Positions 8,448 through 16,339 of a stretch of 41,936 bases of DNA are shown here, piece by piece. The notes beneath the pieces are model-generated. The model had not been told where the DNA came from. It saw only the letters and a program-made list of their open reading frames with translations, and searched no databases. Where the stretch lies: positions 1-41,936 of the forward strand of contig JAGYKL010000029.1 in the NCBI GenBank assembly GCA_018401705.1, given 5' to 3'. The position numbers and the translations under genes were made by a program. This stretch comes from Bacteroidia bacterium. Lineage in GTDB: Bacteria; Bacteroidota; Bacteroidia; M30B66. How positions within the stretch are numbered: the stretch's first letter is position 1; every line of letters begins with the position of its first letter.

Positions 8448-10268
8448 TCAAAAAAACCGTATAATGACCCGGCTTTTTATTAATAATGCATTGTTAAACA
8501 TTGTGACAATATTACTTTGCAACAGTGCAAACTTTCTTAAAGACTGCGCTGAATCAGAGCTCACACGAACGCTGTAGATTCCAGAAGAAAGATCTGAAAC
8601 AGATATCGGAAGAATAGATGAACCTGAACCAGTTTGGTTAAACTGCTCAAATTTAACTCTCTGACCTAGCATGTCATATACCTCAACAGTAACAGCTTCA
8701 GGCTTCTGCAGGCTAAGTTCGATACTAACTAAATCTTTGGCTGGGTTTGGATATAAGTTGAATGAAGTAAACTCATTAACATTGCTTAACCCGCTAGCAG
8801 CATCAGTGCGCAAACCACTTTCAATCATATCTCCAAAATTAAAAGAATTAGCTTGTTCAGTAATGATTGCAACACCGCTTGAATTTAAGATTCTATAACC
8901 GTAAGGAGTAGCTCCGGTTACACCACCCGAATATGACATACCATCACCAAAAGAATCTTCCATTGTAAATGTGTAACACTTATTGATGTCTAATGTAACA
9001 GAATGTGTGTGAGTTTTAGTTGCATCAGGACCGCCACCTCCAAAAGAATCAGCAGTTCCTGCAACATATTGATGAGAAGCAACTACAGTGTTATTTTCAT
9101 CTGTAATTTCCCAGCTTGTCTCACCAGGATAGTAGTCTGTTTTCACCTCAACAGTGGTATTAGTAGAAGCATAGGCAGCGATACCAACGCTCACATTTGT
9201 AGCATTGTTTTGAGAATTCTCATCAGTCACGCCATTTGGACTGCTAGTAGTAACATTTAAAATGTTATCTGCATCTGGAGTAAAAGAAATGGAGCCTAAA
9301 CTTACTGTTGCTGTTTCATAGAAAGCTAAATTTCCAGACCAAGGCATTGAACCTGTTGTTCCGTTAATTTCATAATCAATGTTCAAAGAAGTTAATGGCT
9401 CAGAACCATAATTTTGAATTACTACCTGAGGATTAATATTACCATCGCAAGAAAACCCATCAACTCCTAACACCGATGATGCAAAAGCGTCATTGTTATA
9501 AGCAGGAACAACTGGAACATCTTGAGCAATCTGAGCTTGTTTTATGCTTTTATCTGTATCATCTTGAATAAATGCAACTACAGCTAACTCATTGATATCG
9601 TAAACATTTGCAAGATTCCAGCTTTGTTCAGTTGAGAAAGTTTCTCCAACATTATAAGAAGCAGCCATATTAATACCATTGTGGTTAGGCAAAAACTTCT
9701 TCATAACATTATAGAAATCTTTTTCTCCATTAGATCCAGGAGCAGTTGCAAAGGCAATATGCTTTTCAATTACTGCTATTCTAAGCTTTAAGTTTCCAGA
9801 AGTAGCTTCAGTACAAGTAGCAGTAGCATTTACTGTAATTGTTTCAGGAGTAAGTGAATAAGTAAGCTCAATATCAAATTGAGCTGGAGTGCCATAACGA
9901 GTATCGATTAAAGCTTGAGTATAACCTGCAGGAGCTCCATCATAAGGATTACCACCGAAAGTAGGAACAGATCCATCAATCATTGCTGTAGGAACACCAT
10001 TTTGACCATAATATTCATCAAATCGTCCATTAGCTTCTGTTGGGTTATGATCATGCATTGGATCATATCCTGGGAAATACCACTGATACTTAATGGATAC
10101 TGCTTTGGTTGTATTTGCATCAAGGAGTGTCTTAAATGCAGGATTTTGAGAAGCACATGGCCCGCATGATGCATTCGTCCCCTCTTCGATTAGAACCATA
10201 CGCTGAGACTGAGAAAAAGCACTTAAGCTAAACCCTGAAAGCAGCAGAAAAGTAAATAATTTTTTCAT
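8448..10268 (-). CDS. Omp28-like thioredoxin-fold protein with T9SS sorting domain
   Basis: This is a secreted multidomain protein of 606 residues. In order: a signal peptide (1-20); an Omp28/thioredoxin-like domain with LIEEGTNASCGPCASQ (CGPC near residue 37); a beta-sandwich region (about 270-360, CARDB-like, NPQVVIQNYGSEPL); a Gly/Asp-rich domain (about 370-480) with DSFGDGMSY; and a type A T9SS sorting domain (about 500-585; YPNPAKD, GIYSVRV). It should be exported through the outer membrane and attached to the surface. The last about 20 residues (after SLRKFA) do not look like a sorting-domain end. A one-base change near 8515-8520 would instead give LVAK and a stop, so the annotated tail is probably a frameshift product. 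It is the first gene of the operon, behind a TACATTTG promoter. Confidence 0.85.
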   Translation of the reverse strand: MKKLFTFLLLSGFSLSAFSQSQRMVLIEEGTNASCGPCASQNPAFKTLLDANTTKAVSIKYQWYFPGYDPMHDHNPTEANGRFDEYYGQNGVPTAMIDGSVPTFGGNPYDGAPAGYTQALIDTRYGTPAQFDIELTYSLTPETITVNATATCTEATSGNLKLRIAVIEKHIAFATAPGSNGEKDFYNVMKKFLPNHNGINMAASYNVGETFSTEQSWNLANVYDINELAVVAFIQDDTDKSIKQAQIAQDVPVVPAYNNDAFASSVLGVDGFSCDGNINPQVVIQNYGSEPLTSLNIDYEINGTTGSMPWSGNLAFYETATVSLGSISFTPDADNILNVTTSSPNGVTDENSQNNATNVSVGIAAYASTNTTVEVKTDYYPGETSWEITDENNTVVASHQYVAGTADSFGGGGPDATKTHTHSVTLDINKCYTFTMEDSFGDGMSYSGGVTGATPYGYRILNSSGVAIITEQANSFNFGDMIESGLRTDAASGLSNVNEFTSFNLYPNPAKDLVSIELSLQKPEAVTVEVYDMLGQRVKFEQFNQTGSGSSILPISVSDLSSGIYSVRVSSDSAQSLRKFALLQSNIVTMFNNALLIKSRVIIRFF

Positions 10269-10314
10269 GTGTTGAATAGTTGAAATTCTGATTGTGATTG
10301 TGAGTTATAACAAA

Positions 10315-10322
10315 CAAATGTA
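10315..10322 (-). promoter_or_regulatory. Promoter -7 element for the Omp28/TlpA/DUF6029 operon
   Basis: On the minus strand the bases read TACATTTG, a full match to the Bacteroidota -7 consensus TAnnTTTG. A TTG lies 21 bases upstream (complement of 10344-10346). The leader to the ATG at 10268 would be about 40 bases. It is the only good promoter match seen upstream of the run, which supports a single transcript down to ubiX. Confidence 0.55.
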
Positions 10323-10476
10323 AAAATTAATTGGGCTTAAAAACAATTTAATTTAAAAAAAGAATTGGAGTTAATCACGAAGTTGTGAAACTTACTTCTT
10401 CCCAAAGAGTTTCTCGTATTCGTAACTTTTAACAAAAAATGAATATTTGATATGCAATTTCTAGCACGAACTTTGG

Positions 10477-10484
10477 TATATTTG
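10477..10484 (+). promoter_or_regulatory. Promoter -7 element for the T9SS cargo gene at 10501
   Basis: TATATTTG matches the Bacteroidota -7 consensus and ends 16 bases before the ATG at 10501. No TTG lies at the ideal distance upstream. The 10269-10500 gap therefore carries two divergent promoters and no gene. Confidence 0.5.
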
Positions 10485-10500
10485 CCGTAAATAATCAAAT

Positions 10501-11211
10501 ATGAAGAATCTTTTACTTTCAATTACGCTAATTTTTTCCTTCTTAATAGTTTCCTTTTCTTCTTTTGCTCAAAGTCTTCAAATAGAAAATGTAGTGAGCA
10601 ATTTTTATGATCCAATACAAGATGCTATCGCTATCAAGGGGAACATTCGTAATACTTCTTCAGATACGTTGAGGATACTTGTTAAAAGTAATGCAATCGA
10701 TGTTGTAGATCCAGCAATAACTTTTTTCTGCTGGGCACAATGTTATAGCTCTGCAGTTATAGTATCTCCCTCTGCATTAATAGCTCCACCAAATGGCTTG
10801 ATAACTGAATTTCATGGTTATTACAGAGATAATGGTGTTACCTCTCAAGCTAGAGTTAATTACACCTTCTTTGTGGAAGGGAATGAGAACGACTCCTTAA
10901 TGATTGAGGCTGCTTTTGACCCTGCGACAGTTGGAATTAGAGACGTTAATTTAGAATCATCAACATTGAACGCATTTCCCAATCCCGCTAATGATAAATT
11001 AACAATTGCTTACAAGAATGTTAATTTTCAATCAGGTGCGAGTATTGAACTCTTTAATATGTTAGGCGTTAAAATTTCTACATTCGATATTCATCAAAGA
11101 GATGGAAGTCTTACAATCCCTGCCTATAATCTCAAAGCTGGTGTTTATTTTTACATTATTCGTGAAGCTGGAAAAACATCTAAAGCCAATCGTATCACAA
11201 TTAAGCATTAA
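10501..11211 (+). CDS. T9SS type A sorting-domain protein, small secreted protein
   Basis: The 236-residue protein has a signal peptide (1-24, ending in SFAQ), a short beta-rich domain of about 120 residues with no recognised family, and a C-terminal type A T9SS sorting domain (LNAFPNPANDKLTIAYKN, GVYFYIIREAGK, ending RITIKH). It is therefore expected to be exported through the type IX system and either released or anchored on the surface. The N-terminal domain includes FFCWAQCYSS with two cysteines that could form a disulfide. It is transcribed divergently from the Omp28-type operon and ends in its own terminator, so it is a single-gene unit. Its function is unknown. Confidence 0.8.
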   Translation: MKNLLLSITLIFSFLIVSFSSFAQSLQIENVVSNFYDPIQDAIAIKGNIRNTSSDTLRILVKSNAIDVVDPAITFFCWAQCYSSAVIVSPSALIAPPNGLITEFHGYYRDNGVTSQARVNYTFFVEGNENDSLMIEAAFDPATVGIRDVNLESSTLNAFPNPANDKLTIAYKNVNFQSGASIELFNMLGVKISTFDIHQRDGSLTIPAYNLKAGVYFYIIREAGKTSKANRITIKH

Positions 11212-11230
11212 TAAATTTTATCATAATTCA

Positions 11231-11252
11231 AGGGCCTATGGCCCTTTTTTTT
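11231..11252 (+). terminator. Strong intrinsic terminator after the T9SS cargo gene
   Basis: AGGGCC, loop TAT, GGCCCT, then a run of Ts to 11252: a textbook GC-rich hairpin with poly-T tail, 19 bases after the stop at 11211. The ATG at 11238 lies inside this hairpin and is therefore a poor start codon for the next gene. Confidence 0.85.
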
Positions 11253-11453
11253 ATGGATATAACCCCATATCATTGGATTTTCGCGGCTATCTTTTTGATT
11301 GCCTTCATAGGCATCTTAATTTGGACATTCAATAAGGACAAAAAGGTTAACCAAAGGCAATTTGGTAACATCACCTGGATAAGTTTCTTGATTGGAGGAG
11401 GGGTGATTTTGCTTATCATCATCAAATTCGCTTTACGGAATTTGAGCCAATAA
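11253..11453 (+). CDS. Small two-helix membrane protein, unknown function
   Basis: The product is 66 residues with two hydrophobic helices (about residues 8-24 and 45-60) separated by a charged segment with several Lys, Asp and Gln residues. The start chosen is the ATG at 11253, because the in-frame ATG at 11238 lies within the preceding terminator hairpin. No family is recognised; the overall size and helix-basic-loop pattern are loosely like small accessory subunits of membrane complexes, but that is only a resemblance. It is convergent with the Nudix gene, with 4 bases between the stops. Confidence 0.5.
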   Translation: MDITPYHWIFAAIFLIAFIGILIWTFNKDKKVNQRQFGNITWISFLIGGGVILLIIIKFALRNLSQ

Positions 11454-11457
11454 AAAT

Positions 11458-12072
11458 TCAAGGTTCTAAAATAGCCATTAACTCACTAATGATCATTGCT
11501 GTTGCTCCCCAAACTTTTTCTTGGTCTATTTCAAAATAGGGTACTTCAATTGGAGACTTAGAATTCCCAAGAATTGATGTGGAGCTTTTAATAAGTTCTC
11601 TTTTAAATAAAACCAAAGGGCTTTCAATAACTTTTTGAACTTCTCTTTTGTCAGGATTATAATTTACCTGCTCATGCAACCAGCCAACCACAGGATAAAC
11701 TAACATTGAACTTACGGGAATAATTAATGGAGAAAGAGCCCCAATAATCTCCACACTTCTTCCTCCTATTCCCAGCTCTTCTTCAGATTCTCTTAAAGCA
11801 ACTGAAATTGCTTCTGTTTCCCCTTCTTCAAATTTGCCCCCTGGAAAACTAACTTGTGCACTATGAATTCCATCGTAAGCACTACGTAAGGTTAAAACAA
11901 CATGAAGAATATCATTCAATTCAAATAGAGGAATAAGAACAGCAGCTTTCCTTAACTTTAATTCGTCAATTTCAAAAGAACGTAATCTACCATTAGGAGC
12001 CATTTTCAATTGAGCCACTTCTCCCGGAAGGGGAAGAGTCAATAATTCTCTCAACTGTTCTTTATTTACCAA
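11458..12072 (-). CDS. Nudix hydrolase, CoA pyrophosphatase type
   Basis: The 204-residue protein has a complete Nudix box at about residues 77-99: GGKFEEGETEAIS followed by REsEEELGI, giving the Gly, Glu and REXXEE metal-binding residues. The preceding segment, LRSAYDGIHSAQVSFPGG, is characteristic of the NudL/YeaB-type CoA pyrophosphatases, which cleave the diphosphate of CoA and acyl-CoA. No ATG opens the gene. The frame begins between a TAA at 12096 and residue 23, and the only fitting start is TTG at 12072, which is supported by a promoter element 16 bases upstream. The next ATG would remove the first 22 residues. It is convergent with the small membrane-protein gene. Confidence 0.85.
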   Translation of the reverse strand: MVNKEQLRELLTLPLPGEVAQLKMAPNGRLRSFEIDELKLRKAAVLIPLFELNDILHVVLTLRSAYDGIHSAQVSFPGGKFEEGETEAISVALRESEEELGIGGRSVEIIGALSPLIIPVSSMLVYPVVGWLHEQVNYNPDKREVQKVIESPLVLFKRELIKSSTSILGNSKSPIEVPYFEIDQEKVWGATAMIISELMAILEP

Positions 12073-12088
12073 TGTGCAAATTAAAAAG

Positions 12089-12096
12089 CAAAGTTA
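12089..12096 (-). promoter_or_regulatory. Promoter -7 element for the Nudix gene
   Basis: The minus strand reads TAACTTTG, a full TAnnTTTG match, ending 16 bases before the TTG start at 12072. It supports that unusual start over a later ATG. Confidence 0.5.
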
Positions 12097-12144
12097 TTTT
12101 AAAGGCTTTAAAAAAAGTAACTTAAAAACAATAGAAATTGCTTG

Positions 12145-12152
12145 TATATTTG
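12145..12152 (+). promoter_or_regulatory. Promoter -7 element, probable leaderless start of the BatA-like gene
   Basis: TATATTTG ends 7 bases before the ATG at 12160. With the usual distance from the -7 element to the start point, transcription would begin at or one or two bases before the ATG. It also rules out the TTG at 12142, which lies upstream of the element. Confidence 0.55.
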
Positions 12153-12159
12153 GCCTTTG

Positions 12160-14196
12160 ATGAAGTTCGCGAATCCTCAGTTTCTATGGGCCTTATTCAG
12201 TCTCGCTATTCCGATTCTGATACACCTTTTTCATTTTCGTCGCTTTAAAACAGTATTCTTCACAAATGTGAGGTTTCTGAGAGAGCTCAAAAAGGAAACT
12301 CAATCTCGTTCTAGACTAAGACATCTGTTGATTTTATTAGCAAGATGTTTAGCTCTTAGTGCTTTAATTATTGCATTTGCACAGCCATTCATTCCTAGTA
12401 ATATTAGTGAAGAGTCGGGAGAAAGAGCTGTAAGTTTTTATATCGATAATTCTTTCTCAATGGAAGCCCAAGGAGAAAGTTCAAGTTTACTAGAGTTAGC
12501 AAAAAAACATGCATTGAGCATAGCCCAAACCTACAAACCGACTGATCGATTTCAACTATTAACCAATGAATTGGACGGCAGGCAAACTCAATGGTTAAGT
12601 TTTGCTCAGTTTTCTGAAAGACTTTCTGAAGTCAACACTAACCACTCAATTAGAAACCTCGACTACATTTTAAATCGTCAAAAACAAAACATTAAAGCCG
12701 AGCAAAAAAAAGGTGTAGTATATGTTCTATCTGATTTCCAAAAGAACACCTCTAGCCTTAAAGACATAAAGCCTGATACATCTTTAAATTATAATTTCAT
12801 AAGACTTTCTTCAGGTATAAATGATAATATAAGTATTGATTCGTTATGGTTTGAATCGCCTTACAGAGAGCAAGACCAACCTGACAGACTAGTTTTCTCT
12901 GTAAGCAATTACTCTCGAAAGAGATTTGAAAATTTACCTGTCAACTTAAGAATAGATGGCACTGAACGAGGTCTTGAGAGTATAAGTGCTGGGCCGGATT
13001 CTTCACTAAAAGCAACAATTTCCTTTTCTACCCAAAACAAGGGTTTTCATTATGGAGAACTAAAGCTAACTGATTTCCCTGTGACTTTTGATGATGCTCT
13101 ATACTTCTCATACAATGTTCCAGAAAAAATCAGAATAATGCTTGTGAATGGAAGTTCAGAGAATGTATACTTAAACCAACTTTATCAAAATAAGCCTTTA
13201 TTTGAGTTAGAGAATTATAGTGAAACAGGTTTGGATTACTCAGCTATGAATAATCAGAACTTAATCATTCTAAATGAACCCGAAAAGCTTTCTTCAGGGC
13301 TAATTCTTGAGTTAAAGAAATTTGTAAATAATGGAGGGTGTCTAGTTCTTTTGCCTTCGCTTAATTCTAATGCTGAAGAATTAAACCGTTTAACATCAGC
13401 TTTAGAAGCTGGATTATATAAGGAAAAGTCGACCCTTCAACAAAAGGTATTCAAACTAAATCAATCCAATTCAATTTATGACGACGTCTTTGAAAGGAAA
13501 CAAGAGAATCTTGACTTACCAGAGATTAAATCATATTTCCCTTTCAATTCTACATCAAAAAGTTCTGAGGACGTATTAATGAGCTTGCAAAGTGGAGACC
13601 TTTTTATGTCTTCATACAATTCAGGAAAAGGAAAAGTTTATTGCGTAGCCGCTCCTTTATCTGATTTAGGAGGGAATTTTCAAAAGCATGCTATTTTTAT
13701 TCCGACTTTTTACAAAATTGCCTTGTATAGCGTTCCTTCAAATAAGTTATACTACGAATTAGGTGAGGATAACGCCATTGAGCTGGCTGCCCTACCACAA
13801 AGTGGCGATATACCGGTAAAAATCATCTCAATTGATGAACAATTTGAAGTAATACCAGAACATAGAGTTATAGAAGGCAAAATGACTATCTACCCAAAAA
13901 GCAGTATGTTGAAAGCTGGAAATTACAAGATTCTGCAAAATGATTCAATGCTGGGTATGATTTCTTTCAATTATAATAGGAAAGAATCTAACCCTGAGGT
14001 GCTCACAGAAAGTGAACTTCAATCGATAGTTGACGCTGCGGGTTTGAGTAAGAGTAACTTCACTGATGGCTCACAAAATGAATTGCCAAACGAATTACTG
14101 TTTGCTGACCAAGGCAAGCAACTTTGGAAGTTGTTCATTATACTTGCTTTGATTTTCTTAGCTATTGAAACTATCCTTATAAGATTCAGCAGATGA
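12160..14196 (+). CDS. BatA-type membrane protein with vWA-like domain
   Basis: The 678-residue protein begins with the aerotolerance-regulator N-terminal domain: FANPQFLWALFSLAIPILIH is the first transmembrane helix and the LLILLARCLALSALII segment is the second. A von Willebrand A-like region follows (about residues 90-220), with FYIDNSFSM as a degenerate MIDAS strand (DNSFS in place of DxSxS) and YVLSDFQKN. Then come beta-rich stretches, a gatase-like region, and a last helix (LFIILALIFLAIETILI). Such proteins occur with MoxR/Bat modules, but none is next to this gene. Its ATG overlaps nothing upstream, and the next gene starts 4 bases before its stop (ATGA), indicating translational coupling with the dihydroorotase-like gene. 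Confidence 0.8.
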   Translation: MKFANPQFLWALFSLAIPILIHLFHFRRFKTVFFTNVRFLRELKKETQSRSRLRHLLILLARCLALSALIIAFAQPFIPSNISEESGERAVSFYIDNSFSMEAQGESSSLLELAKKHALSIAQTYKPTDRFQLLTNELDGRQTQWLSFAQFSERLSEVNTNHSIRNLDYILNRQKQNIKAEQKKGVVYVLSDFQKNTSSLKDIKPDTSLNYNFIRLSSGINDNISIDSLWFESPYREQDQPDRLVFSVSNYSRKRFENLPVNLRIDGTERGLESISAGPDSSLKATISFSTQNKGFHYGELKLTDFPVTFDDALYFSYNVPEKIRIMLVNGSSENVYLNQLYQNKPLFELENYSETGLDYSAMNNQNLIILNEPEKLSSGLILELKKFVNNGGCLVLLPSLNSNAEELNRLTSALEAGLYKEKSTLQQKVFKLNQSNSIYDDVFERKQENLDLPEIKSYFPFNSTSKSSEDVLMSLQSGDLFMSSYNSGKGKVYCVAAPLSDLGGNFQKHAIFIPTFYKIALYSVPSNKLYYELGEDNAIELAALPQSGDIPVKIISIDEQFEVIPEHRVIEGKMTIYPKSSMLKAGNYKILQNDSMLGMISFNYNRKESNPEVLTESELQSIVDAAGLSKSNFTDGSQNELPNELLFADQGKQLWKLFIILALIFLAIETILIRFSR

Positions 14197-15470
14197 AGAC
14201 TCCTGATTTGATAATTAGAGATTGTGTTATTGCCGACCCAACTAGTAGTTTCAATGGAAAGATTTGCGATGTTAGAATTATAGATGGGGTTATTGATACA
14301 ATAAAGGATTCACATATTGAAGCGTCATCGATAAGAGAAATATCTGCTAAAGGATTTGAGATGATTCCTGGTGTTTTTGACTTTCAGGTAAATTGCGGTG
14401 AACCTGGTGAAGAAGTTAAAGAAACTTTTGAAACTCTTTCAAATTCGGGCGTTTACGGAGGTGTAACAGGAATGCTTGTAATGCCGTCTGCAAGCCCAGC
14501 CACTGATAACAGAGGTCAAATTGAATATCGTAAAAGAAAGTCTGAAGACCTTCCTGTAACATTTATGTTTGCTGGAAACATAACTAATGAAGGCAAAGGA
14601 AAGCAACTCACTGAAATGAAAGATTTAAGGCTGGGAGGAGCGGTTGCATTTAGCGACAACAAGCTACCAGCTGACAATTCCTTAGTCATTCACTTGGCTA
14701 TGCAATACAGCAAAATTACAGGAGGCACATTATTGTTTCATCCAGAAGATAGCACCTTGAGAATGAGTGGAATAATGCATGAAGGTGCAATTTCTGTCCA
14801 ACTAGGAATGAAGGGGCAACCTTCTTTGGCCGAGGAAATATCTGTAACGAAGCTGATTTCACTTGCTGAATATAACAGTTTACATATTCATATCTCAGGA
14901 GTATCCACTAAAGGTTCGATTGAGCTTATAAAACAGGCAAAGGCTAAGAATATTCATATAAGTTGCAGTGTTTATGCACAGAATTTATTTTTCTGTGATG
15001 AGGATTTGCTTCATTTCAATTCTGTATTTAAAGTTTGGCCACCACTTCGTGGGAAGGAGGATCGAGCCGCCTTGATTGAAGGTGTAAAAATGGGAATTAT
15101 AGACATTGTATGCTCAGATCACAGACCAGAAACTGTTGAATTTAAAGAAGTTGAATTTGATTATGCAGCATTCGGGATGTCTGGCACTCAAACATTACTT
15201 CAAGCAGTATTAAGCAGTCTTGGCGACTTAAGTACTGAAAAAATTGTAAGTCTGATATGTTTTAATCCTAGAAAAGTATTAGACCTTGAAATTAATCCGA
15301 TACTTGAAGGAGCAAAAGCAGACTTTGTTCTTATTGATAGAAATAAGCAGGTAGTAATAGATAAGAATGATTTGTATAGCCTTTCCGTAAATAATCCCTT
15401 CGTTGACCGAAAACTTAATGGAGAAATTCTTGGTACTTATACCAATTCTCAATGGTTTAGTCGTTACTAA
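14193..15470 (+). CDS. Dihydroorotase-like protein, probably catalytically inactive
   Basis: The 425-residue protein has the dihydroorotase/amidohydrolase fold from end to end, but the metal site is altered. The usual PGxxDxHxHxREPG reads PGVFDFQVNCGEPG, so both histidines of the HxH motif are replaced (Gln65 and Asn67) and the substrate-binding Arg is Gly. The later motifs are partly kept: IHISGVSTKGS (His present) and CSDHRPET (Asp present). Active enzymes of this family need the HxH zinc ligands, so hydrolysis of dihydroorotate is unlikely. Non-catalytic DHOase relatives are known that scaffold aspartate transcarbamoylase. This one is translationally coupled to the BatA-like gene and followed after 3 bases by a secreted protein, not by pyrimidine genes. 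Confidence 0.8.
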   Translation: MKTPDLIIRDCVIADPTSSFNGKICDVRIIDGVIDTIKDSHIEASSIREISAKGFEMIPGVFDFQVNCGEPGEEVKETFETLSNSGVYGGVTGMLVMPSASPATDNRGQIEYRKRKSEDLPVTFMFAGNITNEGKGKQLTEMKDLRLGGAVAFSDNKLPADNSLVIHLAMQYSKITGGTLLFHPEDSTLRMSGIMHEGAISVQLGMKGQPSLAEEISVTKLISLAEYNSLHIHISGVSTKGSIELIKQAKAKNIHISCSVYAQNLFFCDEDLLHFNSVFKVWPPLRGKEDRAALIEGVKMGIIDIVCSDHRPETVEFKEVEFDYAAFGMSGTQTLLQAVLSSLGDLSTEKIVSLICFNPRKVLDLEINPILEGAKADFVLIDRNKQVVIDKNDLYSLSVNNPFVDRKLNGEILGTYTNSQWFSRY

Positions 15471-15473
15471 GCC

Positions 15474-16337
15474 ATGATTAGATTGATACTACTTAATTTT
15501 TTCATTTTCACAGCCTTCTTAGTTAAAGCACAAGGCTATTTCGAAGTTCTTGAGAACATTGGTCAAGATATGCTTAACTCGGATGAAGAAAATGTAAGAG
15601 CAAGGGCTGCTGAAATATTTGTTAAAAGAATAGATAGTTTGATAGCTAATGACGAACAGTTCATTGAAGCAGATTTGAAAAATATTAGAAGCCTTTCAAC
15701 TTTAGATGCTCCAGATAAAAAATTTAGATTATTAACATGGAGCTCGCCTAATGAGGATAAAAGCTATAACTATTTTGGCAGAGTTGTTTTTAAAGAGGGG
15801 AAGTATATTAGAAGTGTAGTATTAAATGATAGTGGCTGGAAGTATTCGAAGCCTGAGTCTCGTAAAACGGATGAAGATAATTGGCTTGGGGCTGTTTACT
15901 ATAATTTAATTAAAAAGAAGCATCGAAGAAAAACCTACTATATACTTTTAGGTTGGAATGGCAACAATGCTTTTTCAAATAGAAAATTGATAGATGTATT
16001 AGTGTTAGACAAAAAGACAGACAGAATATATTTCGGAGCTCCCATTTTTACGAACAAAAGAACAGAGTATCGACAAATCTTTGAGTTCGGAGAGAAGTCA
16101 ACAATGAGTCTTAAATTCAACGAGAAAGAAGATAAAATTATCTTCGATCACCTGTCTCCTATTCAAGCTAATCAAAAAGGATTATTTGAGTTTTATGCTC
16201 CGGATTTTACCTATGACGCTTTTGTATGGAAAAAAGGTAAGTGGAGACTCGAAACAAACATTGACGCCAGAAATAAAGATTTAAATGAAGGCAATCAAAG
16301 AAAAAAACCAGAAAAGGGTCTTAAACCAAGTAATTAA
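15474..16337 (+). CDS. Conserved secreted protein, unknown function
   Basis: The 287-residue protein has an N-terminal signal peptide (about 1-19, LLNFFIFTAFLVKAQG). The mature part is rich in Lys, Asp and Arg with alternating beta strands, contains an YYILLGWNGNN motif and an FxFGAPIF-like stretch, and ends in a Lys-rich low-complexity tail (QRKKPEKGLKPSN). It is 3 bases after the dihydroorotase-like gene, and both probably share the transcript from the BatA-like gene. The pattern resembles uncharacterised periplasmic or surface proteins seen in Bacteroidota, but I do not recognise the family. It is convergent with the ABC exporter gene, with 2 bases between the stops. Confidence 0.65.
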   Translation: MIRLILLNFFIFTAFLVKAQGYFEVLENIGQDMLNSDEENVRARAAEIFVKRIDSLIANDEQFIEADLKNIRSLSTLDAPDKKFRLLTWSSPNEDKSYNYFGRVVFKEGKYIRSVVLNDSGWKYSKPESRKTDEDNWLGAVYYNLIKKKHRRKTYYILLGWNGNNAFSNRKLIDVLVLDKKTDRIYFGAPIFTNKRTEYRQIFEFGEKSTMSLKFNEKEDKIIFDHLSPIQANQKGLFEFYAPDFTYDAFVWKKGKWRLETNIDARNKDLNEGNQRKKPEKGLKPSN

Positions 16338-16339
16338 AC

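Noticed and set aside
9003-9260. Plus-strand open frame inside the Omp28-like gene
   Set aside because: Codon pattern follows the minus-strand gene; no recognisable domain. Same for the frames at 8671-8898 and 9915-10169.
11238-11252. Upstream ATG for the small membrane protein
   Set aside because: It lies in the loop and arm of the terminator hairpin of the preceding gene, so the ATG at 11253 is used.
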